This document shows positions 1 through 5,249 of a stretch of 6,412 nucleotides of DNA, piece after piece (within the stretch, counting starts at the first letter, position 1; every line of letters begins with the position of its first letter). A program made the position numbers and the translations under genes. The stretch spans positions 1 through 6,412 of the forward strand of contig JABMPK010000031.1 in assembly GCA_013203725.1 (NCBI GenBank), written 5' to 3'. Origin of the DNA: Candidatus Uhrbacteria bacterium. Its GTDB lineage: Bacteria > Patescibacteriota > Patescibacteriia > UBA9934 > UBA11717. The notes beneath the pieces were generated by a model that worked only from the letters and a program-made list of their open reading frames with translations, ran no database searches and was not told where the DNA came from.

Positions 1-12
1 CGGAAGATGTTC

Positions 13-21
13 TATATAGCA
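13..21 (-). promoter_or_regulatory. Possible extended -10 near the left edge
   Basis: TGC-TATATA on the minus strand (21 to 13), downstream of the 53-388 gene, looks like the other -10 boxes here. It would start a transcript at about position 6, running off the left edge. The remaining bases 1-52 hold no gene and no visible hairpin that I can support. Confidence 0.25.
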
Positions 22-52
22 AATGGATCACACGAGCTACTAGCCATTATCA

Positions 53-388
53 CTATTTCGTTTTCGCGGAAGCTCGTCTCAAAACAACAACCTTCCCAAA
101 CTGATCAGTCGCCCTTCCGTTGTGTTCACGCTTAAAAGAAAAGTCCCAAAGAAACGGTTCCACATCTATCTCGCCGAGGTAACGGGTGCCACATATGTCG
201 CACTCAATTTTAAACTGTTGATACCCGCTGGACATGTCTATCTCAGACATTCCTGGGAGCTCCATAAGCTCGTCTGGGATCTCGTCTCCCCCATCACCAT
301 TCCTTGGAAGAAAATCTGTATATACAGAGCTTGGAATCTTGGAACACCTTGGACAGTCTTCAACTAATATCTTATCTTTCTTTGGCAT
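53..388 (-). CDS. Small protein with two CxxC motifs (putative zinc ribbon)
   Basis: I do not recognise this 111-residue protein as a named family. It has two CxxC pairs, CPRC at residues 12-15 and CDIC at 63-66, placed as in a split four-cysteine zinc-binding site. An acidic, Gly/Pro-rich stretch lies between them (about 31-54). The C-terminal part has a Trp/Phe-rich segment (79-85) and a basic end. It is soluble, with no signal peptide or membrane helix. It starts at ATG 388, 17 bases after the stop of the preceding small gene. A TATAAA box (397-402) lies 8 bases before the start, so it may have its own promoter as well as readthrough from the ABC-F gene. The neighbour at 406-669 has the same order of CxxC pairs with similar spacing, so the two may be diverged paralogues. 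Metal binding is inferred from the cysteines; the function is unknown. Stop codon TAG. Confidence 0.72.
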   Translation of the reverse strand: MPKKDKILVEDCPRCSKIPSSVYTDFLPRNGDGGDEIPDELMELPGMSEIDMSSGYQQFKIECDICGTRYLGEIDVEPFLWDFSFKREHNGRATDQFGKVVVLRRASAKTK

Positions 389-396
389 AAACTAAT

Positions 397-426
397 TTTA
401 TAAACTCACAAACGTACAAGCGTCAC
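397..426 (-). promoter_or_regulatory. Putative promoter for the 53-388 gene
   Basis: On the minus strand, TATAAA (402 to 397) matches the -10 consensus at five of six bases. GTGACG (426 to 421), inside the end of the preceding gene, matches TTGACA at four of six with an 18-base spacer. With a 6-base discriminator the transcript would begin two bases before ATG 388, giving an almost leaderless mRNA. Confidence 0.45.
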
Positions 427-669
427 CTGATGTGTAAAAGGAAGACCTGAATCGTTAAATTCGTACCACTCTTCTTCTGCAGTATAGGTTATTTTGCAAT
501 TTGCACATACAAGATTCATTGTATGGCATGCATCACGTATCTGCATAGCCAAACCGTCTCTGTCAGTCAGATGCTTAATTTCGTGCGGTAGAGATCCGGA
601 TTTCAGCAGATCAAACACCTGTCGATCCTCTAGTGACTCACATTGTTTGCAATAATTTGTCATAAGCAT
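406..669 (-). CDS. Small protein with two CxxC motifs, coupled to ABC-F gene
   Basis: This 87-residue protein has no family I can name. CKQC at residues 7-10 and CANC at 55-58 probably form one zinc site; C48 and H49 lie just before the second pair. Residues 62-71 are acidic and aromatic, and the chain ends in a hydrophobic and basic strand (VTLVRL). It lacks a signal peptide and membrane helices. The start at ATG 669 is two bases past the ABC-F stop codon (672-674), with no Shine-Dalgarno and no convincing -10 box, so translation by reinitiation behind ABC-F is likely. A second in-frame ATG lies two codons downstream (663). It shares general plan with the next gene, 53-388: CxxC, 44 to 47 residues, CxxC, a Trp/Phe segment, then a Val/Leu/Arg strand. 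It is the only gene here that ends in TGA. A role linked to ribosomes or RNA is only a guess from context. Confidence 0.72.
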   Translation of the reverse strand: MLMTNYCKQCESLEDRQVFDLLKSGSLPHEIKHLTDRDGLAMQIRDACHTMNLVCANCKITYTAEEEWYEFNDSGLPFTHQVTLVRL

Positions 670-671
670 GA

Positions 672-2468
672 TTAACTAACAAGACTCTCTATCTCTTCTT
701 GCAATTTTATCCACTCGCGATCCAGCTTATCCAACTCACGCTTCAACTCCTCTAGACGCATGGCCTTTGGTGGTGCGTAATCTGTTGGGTTTTCGAAGAA
801 GTACTTCATAATCTCCCCTTTCTCCTGTTGCAACTTCCCCATTTGTGTTTCTGCGCGTTTGATTGACCGCTGTAGCTCACGAACTCGTAATCGAGCTTCT
901 TTGCGTTCAAGCTTGTCACGCTCGCGGTCCATCTCCTCCGACGACAAATTAATGTCTTCCAACTTCGTATCCTCGTCAGCAAGTTCTGCAAGATACTCGA
1001 CGTATGCCGGGTAGTCACCTCTGAACTCGCGGACTGAATGATGACGAACCTCAAGGATCCGATCAGCAAGCGCACCCACGAAAGTTCGGGCGTGAGATAC
1101 GAAGATCACGGTTCCTTTATACCTCTTGAGCGCGAGTGCGAGCCCTTCAGCTGTTTCAACGTCCAAGTGGTTCGTAGGCTCATCCAGTATCAGCACATTA
1201 TGATTGCGTAACAAAATTCCAGCTAGCGCTAGACGTGCTCGCTCTCCACCAGACAGAACCGAGACTGGTTTATCCAAGTCATCACCTTGAAACAAGAAAT
1301 TTCCCGCCATCATCAAGATCTGCTCGCCCGACATACTCGGGTTAGCGCTGGCTGTTAAGTGAGCCAGCACTTTGTCTTTGTCGTTCAATGAGGCGCTCGT
1401 TAACTGGTAGTAGTATCCAACATCCGCATGCTTCCACCACTTCATTGACCCACTCAGTGGCTCGATCATACCAACAAGTGTTTTGAGAAGCGTAGATTTT
1501 CCACGACCGTTCTCTCCAGTTATTACAACTTTCTCTCCGCGCGACAATGTAAACGAAATGTCGTCAGCGATAACAGTCTCTCCGTATCCGATAGACAGTT
1601 CCTCAATCCTGAGCGCGGGTCCAGGGTGCACGATTGGCGACGGAATAGTAATACGAGTAGTAGCAAGGTCCGCATTGATCTTTACGATCTGCGTTCTAAG
1701 TCGCGAAATATGCTTCACTTTGTTCTTTGCACGCGAGGCCAGGCTCGCCTTTGCTCCAAATCTATCAACAAACTTTTGATGATGCTGCATCTCACGCGAC
1801 AACTTCTTATTCGTGCGCTTTACAAACTCCACCTGCTCCGCTTTCCACTCTAGGAATTCTTGCACCTTACCTTTGTATGTCGTCAGACTGGAACGTTCGA
1901 TCTCGTATGTAACATCACAAGTATTTTGCAAGAATGTCCGATCATGCGCCACCAGAATAAAGCTGCCTCGATAGTCAGCCAGAACGGATTCGAGCATTAG
2001 CAGTGTCTGTAAATCCAAGTAGTTCACCGGCTCGTCCAAGAACAACAAGTTTGGCTCCTGCAAGAACATGGCGACCAACTTAATTCGCATCTGATAACCT
2101 CCCGACAGCTCGTTGGGCGCTTTCTCCATGTGCTCTGTGTGCAAACCAAACTTCGCGCCCATTTTCTTTACATCCCAGACAGGCTTGCCACCTTCGCGCT
2201 CTAAGTACTCGAGCGTTGTTGTGTCACCTGGCAAAACCTCGTTCTGACGTATTACTCCAAGATGCGTCCAATCAAACATGAGAACATCTCCACTGTCCGC
2301 CTCCTCTTCACCAAGCAAAACCTTGAGCAAGGTCGATTTCCCCGCTCCATTACGACCGATGAGTGCGATCTTCTGACCTTCTGCAACCTGAAACGAGATG
2401 TTTTTAAGAACATCTTGTCTTCCATACATCTTTGAAATGTTTTGTACTTCTAATAACGGTTTTGCCAT
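672..2468 (-). CDS. ABC-F family ATP-binding protein (ribosome-associated)
   Basis: This is a soluble tandem ABC ATPase of the ABC-F family, whose members bind the ribosomal E site and act on stalled or antibiotic-blocked ribosomes rather than transporting. Numbered from ATG 2468 (598 residues): Walker A GRNGAGKST 38-46, signature LSGGY 121-125 and Walker B LFLDEP 142-147 in domain one; GENGRGKST 318-326, LSGGE 405-409 and LILDEP 426-431 in domain two. The inter-domain linker, about 205-270, is basic, helical and Ala/Lys-rich, the usual P-site tRNA interaction region. Residues from about 495 form a charged coiled-coil C-terminal extension as in Uup-like members. Two motifs deviate from consensus: DEPVNYLD (usually DEPTNHLD) in domain one, and SHARTF (usually SHDRxF) in domain two. 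A longer reading from TTG 2477 is possible, but ATG 2468 is favoured because a -10 box just upstream predicts transcription starting at 2471. Subfamily and any antibiotic-resistance role cannot be set from sequence alone. Stop codon TAA. Confidence 0.95.
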   Translation of the reverse strand: MAKPLLEVQNISKMYGRQDVLKNISFQVAEGQKIALIGRNGAGKSTLLKVLLGEEEADSGDVLMFDWTHLGVIRQNEVLPGDTTTLEYLEREGGKPVWDVKKMGAKFGLHTEHMEKAPNELSGGYQMRIKLVAMFLQEPNLLFLDEPVNYLDLQTLLMLESVLADYRGSFILVAHDRTFLQNTCDVTYEIERSSLTTYKGKVQEFLEWKAEQVEFVKRTNKKLSREMQHHQKFVDRFGAKASLASRAKNKVKHISRLRTQIVKINADLATTRITIPSPIVHPGPALRIEELSIGYGETVIADDISFTLSRGEKVVITGENGRGKSTLLKTLVGMIEPLSGSMKWWKHADVGYYYQLTSASLNDKDKVLAHLTASANPSMSGEQILMMAGNFLFQGDDLDKPVSVLSGGERARLALAGILLRNHNVLILDEPTNHLDVETAEGLALALKRYKGTVIFVSHARTFVGALADRILEVRHHSVREFRGDYPAYVEYLAELADEDTKLEDINLSSEEMDRERDKLERKEARLRVRELQRSIKRAETQMGKLQQEKGEIMKYFFENPTDYAPPKAMRLEELKRELDKLDREWIKLQEEIESLVS

Positions 2469-2477
2469 AGCTTCCAA

Positions 2478-2486
2478 AATCTACCA
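2478..2486 (-). promoter_or_regulatory. Extended -10 box of the ABC-F gene
   Basis: On the minus strand TGG-TAGATT (2486 to 2478) is an extended -10 with four of six hexamer matches. The predicted transcript start is 2471, three bases before ATG 2468. No good -35 lies at 16 to 18 bases; a TTGATA further upstream is 25 bases away, too far to pair with it. This promoter decides for ATG 2468 over TTG 2477. Confidence 0.4.
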
Positions 2487-2521
2487 GTCTAGGCAGGATC
2501 GGTCTAGTTATCAAGAGTTAT
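2487..2521. repeat. Two pairs of short direct repeats upstream of ABC-F
   Basis: On the plus strand GTCTAG occurs at 2487-2492 and 2502-2507 (period 15), and AGTTAT at 2506-2511 and 2516-2521 (period 10). They fill most of the 60-base gap between the stop of the 2529-3110 gene and ATG 2468, covering the -35 region of the proposed ABC-F promoter. They could be operator sites, but six-base repeats can occur by chance. No hairpin with a T run is visible in this gap. Confidence 0.3.
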
Positions 2522-2528
2522 ACACGGT

Positions 2529-3110
2529 TTAGACCAATTTCTCACGTTCGTGAGTTTTTGGTACAAACGGCTTAATACCTTCGATCGCCTTCTTTACACT
2601 CGTATTCATGTATAACGCGGCTAGCTTCAGCTTTCGCCTACTGAACGTGACTCCTGCGCTCGTCACCATACCAAATGGAACCTCATCGTTCTCCTCGAAT
2701 GTTAACCCGAGTCCTCCATGTATCACCCACCCCTCCGGTCGAATGTCAGTCAAACTTATGTCTCTAAAAGCCCATCCGACTTTTTTTAAGTACTTTGTAG
2801 GGATCGAGTGTGGTTTATACCCAAACCATGTTCCAAAAGTAACGTTTGCGTGATCAATGTGAAGCATTACTGGTGGCTTAGCGAGATACTTCAGCATCTT
2901 CCAGATAATCAAACACGGTACGATAATAAAGAAGACTGCAAACATCACCCACGCGAACATCGGTGCCTCTTGCACATACTCTGGCTTGATAATGCTGTGT
3001 AATAATACAAGATCGAGTCCCAGAAAAAGAAATATGAATGCTATCGCTAAAAACACCGACAGTATCACCCGTCCAACTCGCACCTCAAAATATTGTTCAT
3101 TATTTTTCAT
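2529..3110 (-). CDS. Membrane protein: two helices plus PH-like domain
   Basis: This 193-residue protein starts with two hydrophobic helices, about residues 15-37 and 52-75, joined by a short loop (residues 38-51). By the positive-inside rule both termini should be cytoplasmic. The soluble part, about 79-193, reads as a beta-rich fold ending in a helix: an LHIDHANVTF strand, a YKPHSIPTKYLKKVGW segment, two more strand pairs, then the helix near 170-185. This order resembles bacterial PH-like (YcxB/PH-type) domains behind a helical hairpin, but that is a fold-level guess. The function is unknown. ATG 3110 is supported by a -10-like box immediately upstream. It is separated from the lipoprotein unit by a terminator, so it should have its own promoter. 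No terminator is visible after its stop, so transcripts may run on into the ABC-F gene. Stop codon TAA. Confidence 0.8.
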   Translation of the reverse strand: MKNNEQYFEVRVGRVILSVFLAIAFIFLFLGLDLVLLHSIIKPEYVQEAPMFAWVMFAVFFIIVPCLIIWKMLKYLAKPPVMLHIDHANVTFGTWFGYKPHSIPTKYLKKVGWAFRDISLTDIRPEGWVIHGGLGLTFEENDEVPFGMVTSAGVTFSRRKLKLAALYMNTSVKKAIEGIKPFVPKTHEREKLV

Positions 3111-3116
3111 AAACCA

Positions 3117-3125
3117 AGTTTATCA
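3117..3125 (-). promoter_or_regulatory. Extended -10 box of the 2529-3110 gene
   Basis: On the minus strand TGA-TAAACT (3125 to 3117) has the extended -10 TG and four of six hexamer matches. The predicted start coincides with the A of ATG 3110, a leaderless arrangement. It sits between the upstream terminator and the start codon, where a promoter is needed. No clear -35 is visible. Confidence 0.35.
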
Positions 3126-3140
3126 CAGCATCGCCAATCA

Positions 3141-3164
3141 AAAAACCGGCAATTGCCGGTTTTT
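3141..3164 (-). terminator. Intrinsic terminator after the lipoprotein gene
   Basis: This is a perfect inverted repeat. CCGGC (3146-3150) pairs with GCCGG (3155-3159) around AATT, and the stem is extended by flanking A and T runs. Read on the minus strand it begins 7 bases after the stop codon at 3172 and ends in six T's (3145 to 3140). The symmetry means it could also stop plus-strand transcription, although no plus-strand gene lies to its left. Confidence 0.9.
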
Positions 3165-3171
3165 CTTGAAA

Positions 3172-3729
3172 CTAGAATCGTAGTGTCTCCGCTACTCCTG
3201 CAAGTGCCTGATCGTGCACTGTCAACTCGTAGTAACCAGTTGATGCAAGAATAATGTAGTGCGTTGTTCCGTCAGCCAGCTCGTGCTTTCGAGCATCAAT
3301 GTCTCCAAACAACATGTCTGTTGAAGACTTGATACCTGCAAGACGCGCCTCAACACTTTCGTTTGTTGGAGCGTCAACCTTTGAGTACTTCATTGTAAGA
3401 AGTCGGTCCAATACGTTTTCACCCTCTGCAAACAACCAGATATCGTCACTGTTTACAATCACGAAGTTAGCAGTAGCCTCCTTTGGTTCGTCGTCTGGTC
3501 CTCTAGCAACTGTATACTGGTTATCGTCGTATGTGATGTAAAACCCAGGTATAAAGTTGTTGTGCAACTCAACAAGCCGCTCTTCAACTATGACAGGTAC
3601 CTCTACCTCCTCTACCTCTTCGATGATAGCCACGGGAACTACAGCGTCATCCGATGCTGTGAACGAGCAACCTGCACCCAGTAGAATTAGACCTAGAAAA
3701 CCTAGTGAAATAACTGAGAAGTTCTTCAT
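3172..3729 (-). CDS. Putative lipoprotein with acidic linker
   Basis: The 185-residue product has a lipoprotein signal peptide: K2, a hydrophobic core 4-17, and GAGC with the lipidated cysteine at 21. The -3 Gly is less usual than Leu, but the rest fits. A Val/Pro/Glu-rich acidic linker follows (about 30-50) and would hold the folded part away from the membrane. Residues 51-185 look like one compact alpha/beta domain whose last segments (HYIILAS, YYELTVHD, AETLRF) recall PsbP-like or DUF1795-type secreted domains; this is a weak resemblance. It should be anchored to the outer face of the cytoplasmic membrane. It follows the 3772-4644 gene by 42 bases and is closed by a strong terminator, so the two probably form an operon. 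I cannot name a function. Stop codon TAG. Confidence 0.82.
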   Translation of the reverse strand: MKNFSVISLGFLGLILLGAGCSFTASDDAVVPVAIIEEVEEVEVPVIVEERLVELHNNFIPGFYITYDDNQYTVARGPDDEPKEATANFVIVNSDDIWLFAEGENVLDRLLTMKYSKVDAPTNESVEARLAGIKSSTDMLFGDIDARKHELADGTTHYIILASTGYYELTVHDQALAGVAETLRF

Positions 3730-3739
3730 ATTAGTTTTT

Positions 3740-3745
3740 ATTATT
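3740..3745 (-). promoter_or_regulatory. Possible weak -10 box of the lipoprotein gene
   Basis: AATAAT on the minus strand (3745 to 3740) matches TATAAT at five of six bases and would start the transcript about four bases before ATG 3729. The surroundings are A/T-rich, no TG or proper -35 is present, and cotranscription from the upstream gene is equally likely. Confidence 0.2.
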
Positions 3746-3771
3746 AATGCTGATATCTTACTACACTTAAT

Positions 3772-4644
3772 CTACAATCCCAAGTCATCCAATACACAGG
3801 CTTCCTCGGTCCTAAGCGCGACTCGTGGCTCTGGTGTGTTGTTATCGTAAACCGTAAACTCTACGCACTCGTCAGACACCCATTCAACGCTGAACGTTGG
3901 TAACAAATCTGGAAGACCATCCGGATCACCATCAGTTGCCGTAATTCTCTCGGCAAACGAACGTATAACTGTGCTTTCATGTCTCTCTCCAAGCAGATCG
4001 CTCAGAACAAGAAACTGTCTATGATCACGAGACAAGTACTCGTCACTTATACTTGCAACATAACGTTGAGTTGGAGACAAAATATTAAGCATCTCTAGAT
4101 CATTAAAGCCAGGATCTTTGACAAAGGTGGGCTCAAGATTGTCTACATCGTTCAGATCAATAACAAGCGGCTGGAACCTGTGCTCACGCTCTCCATGATA
4201 TACGGCGAAAATTCTTCCGTCGTAATCGTCTGGCACCGCGTACAGTCGTAGTCCAACCGTTCTATCGTCCGTAATCTTGGTGTGCTCACCAGTTAATGGA
4301 TTTGTAACTTCTATCACTGACTGATACTCGTCTTGAAGAAAGTACGGCTTTGGTGAACCGTCTAATATTCGTTGTATTAGCCCTGTGTCAAAAATGCTTT
4401 CTGGCTCGACCTCCTCCTCAACCACGGGTTCATCTAAAATAAGATCCTCATATGAATCCTTGTTGAAGTCTCCAAAATCTCCTAATGAATAAAATGAGAT
4501 CACAATCGCGCCGATCGACAGAATAATCGACATGAAAATTGGTAGAATTAAGTTTCGTGGCACAACTGATTGTGCCGCCTTGGATTTTGATGCGGCCTTT
4601 GACGCTTTTTTGGGTCTCTTTTTTGAAGTTGTTTTCTTTGCCAT
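3772..4644 (-). CDS. Single-pass membrane protein, extracytoplasmic domain
   Basis: The 290-residue protein has a Lys/Ser/Ala-rich cytoplasmic tail (residues 1-30, histone-H1-like), one membrane helix (about 31-52) and a large extracytoplasmic region. The strongly basic tail fixes the N-terminus inside the cell. After the helix comes an acidic stretch (EPVVEEEVEPE, about 72-82), then strand-rich sequence (about 85-290). Turns there such as LSPTQRYVASISD and the repeated strand-loop pattern recall segments of a beta-propeller, but too few for a full one. C260 and C283 are its only cysteines and could form a disulfide. ATG 4644 follows a near-consensus -10 box. The next gene encodes a lipoprotein, also with an acidic linker, so the two may work together at the cell surface. 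I do not recognise a family. Stop codon TAG. Confidence 0.82.
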   Translation of the reverse strand: MAKKTTSKKRPKKASKAASKSKAAQSVVPRNLILPIFMSIILSIGAIVISFYSLGDFGDFNKDSYEDLILDEPVVEEEVEPESIFDTGLIQRILDGSPKPYFLQDEYQSVIEVTNPLTGEHTKITDDRTVGLRLYAVPDDYDGRIFAVYHGEREHRFQPLVIDLNDVDNLEPTFVKDPGFNDLEMLNILSPTQRYVASISDEYLSRDHRQFLVLSDLLGERHESTVIRSFAERITATDGDPDGLPDLLPTFSVEWVSDECVEFTVYDNNTPEPRVALRTEEACVLDDLGL

Positions 4645-4782
4645 ATGCTCAAATTATAACATATCCACAGTTTTGAAGCCGTGTATTTATACATAAACAT
4701 AAGCAATACGGCACAAAAGTGACTCTTTATTGGTAAATTCTGCCCATTTCGTAGTAGCCCACCTGAATACCTCTATAGTTCA
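4645..4782. other. Intergenic gap, no gene, with imperfect inverted repeat
   Basis: I find no coding frame in these 138 bases. They hold the extended -10 of the 3772-4644 gene and an imperfect inverted repeat: GCCGT at 4678-4682 and ATT at 4685-4687, mirrored by AATACGGC at 4705-4712, around an A/T-rich centre. It lies just upstream of the promoter and could be an operator, or a weak hairpin in the rhodanese 3' end. No T-run terminator follows the rhodanese stop codon. Confidence 0.4.
4653..4661 (-). promoter_or_regulatory. Consensus extended -10 promoter for the envelope operon
   Basis: On the minus strand TGT-TATAAT (4661 to 4653) is a perfect extended -10. With a 6-base discriminator, transcription starts at 4646, two bases before ATG 4644. 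No -35 hexamer is evident, which an extended -10 can tolerate. It is the best promoter match in the window. Confidence 0.65.
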
Positions 4783-5136
4783 TTAGTCTTTATTTTCTTC
4801 ACAATACGCCTTATATCCACCCTCAAGATTCCTTACATTTGTGTACCCCATTTCTTGCAACGCCTTGCCACACAATGCAGCGCGGCCTCCGCTTGCGCAT
4901 TGCACAATAATCATCGCATCCTTCTTAGGTATAAGTTCCTCGATTTTAAATTCAAGAAAACCACGCGGAATGTGAACGGCCTCGTCAATGTGACCCGCGT
5001 CCCATTCATCCTTCTCTCGAACATCGATTAGTGAATATGGTTCGCCAGAATCAAGTAATTTTTTGTAGTCTGTACACGAGATTCCTGAAACTGCTTCTTT
5101 AGCTGCCGCGACAAGGTCTTGAGCTGTTTTAAGCAT
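4783..5136 (-). CDS. Single-domain rhodanese-like protein
   Basis: This 117-residue rhodanese-fold protein probably moves sulfane sulfur to an acceptor such as cyanide, a thiol or a partner protein. The family signatures are complete: LIDVRE (36-41), GHI (48-50) followed by HIPRG (55-59), and the active-site loop CASGGR (80-85), with the persulfide-forming Cys80, Gly83 and Arg85 in the CxxGxR pattern. GYTNVRNLEGGY (97-108) is the usual closing element. Three further cysteines (21, 89, 112) might relay sulfur. Residues 1-18 form a short helix before the domain. No signal peptide is seen, so it is cytoplasmic. The gene stands alone, divergent from the 5237-6073 gene across a 100-base shared promoter region. 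ATG 5136 sits directly behind a -10-like box. The physiological acceptor is unknown. Stop codon TAA. Confidence 0.93.
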   Translation of the reverse strand: MLKTAQDLVAAAKEAVSGISCTDYKKLLDSGEPYSLIDVREKDEWDAGHIDEAVHIPRGFLEFKIEELIPKKDAMIIVQCASGGRAALCGKALQEMGYTNVRNLEGGYKAYCEENKD

Positions 5137-5142
5137 ATTCTA

Positions 5143-5148
5143 TATATA
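5143..5148 (-). promoter_or_regulatory. -10 box of the rhodanese gene
   Basis: TATATA on the minus strand (5148 to 5143), followed by a 6-base discriminator, puts the transcript start on the A of ATG 5136, fully leaderless. The run is A/T-alternating, so the exact register is uncertain, and no strong -35 is seen. Confidence 0.4.
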
Positions 5149-5207
5149 AGAACTTAATTTACAGTCTCACGATATCAACAGTTACAAAAAAGAAAAAGTT
5201 ATTTATT

Positions 5208-5249
5208 GTATGTACGTATGTTAGAATGAACATATTATGAGGTATGTAC
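5208..5249 (+). repeat. Three GTATGT repeats around the 5237 gene start
   Basis: GTATGT occurs at 5208-5213, 5216-5221 and 5242-5247. The first and third extend to an identical GTATGTAC (5208-5215, 5242-5249). They bracket the proposed -10 box and start codon, the third lying in codons 2-5. The arrangement could be an operator for control of this gene; chance is not excluded for motifs this short. Confidence 0.3.
5219..5227 (+). promoter_or_regulatory. Extended -10 box of the 5237-6073 gene
   Basis: TGT-TAGAAT (5219-5227) is an extended -10 with five of six hexamer matches. With a 6-base discriminator the transcript begins at 5234, three bases before ATG 5237. There is no Shine-Dalgarno and no convincing -35. 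It is divergent from the rhodanese promoter. Confidence 0.5.

Noticed and set aside
3..104. Plus-strand open frame entering from the left edge, ending at TGA 102-104
   Set aside because: At 33 codons, with no recognisable motif and overlapping the end of the 53-388 gene, it cannot be told from chance. A gene tail from the left is possible but unsupported.
53..669. The two small CxxC genes as a toxin-antitoxin pair
   Set aside because: Both have the same zinc-ribbon-like plan, neither resembles a known toxin or DNA-binding antitoxin, and there is a probable separate promoter between them.
1483..1912. Several plus-strand open frames opposite the ABC-F gene
   Set aside because: They lie antisense to a fully conserved coding region and show no domain, signal or promoter of their own; they are shadows.
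2466..2477. TTG at 2477 as the ABC-F start
   Set aside because: It adds only three residues before a natural MAKPLLEV start, and the -10 box predicts a transcript beginning downstream of that TTG.
4678..4712. Inverted repeat as the rhodanese terminator
   Set aside because: The arms mismatch by two bases, the loop is long and no T run follows on the minus strand. It is kept only as an inverted repeat.
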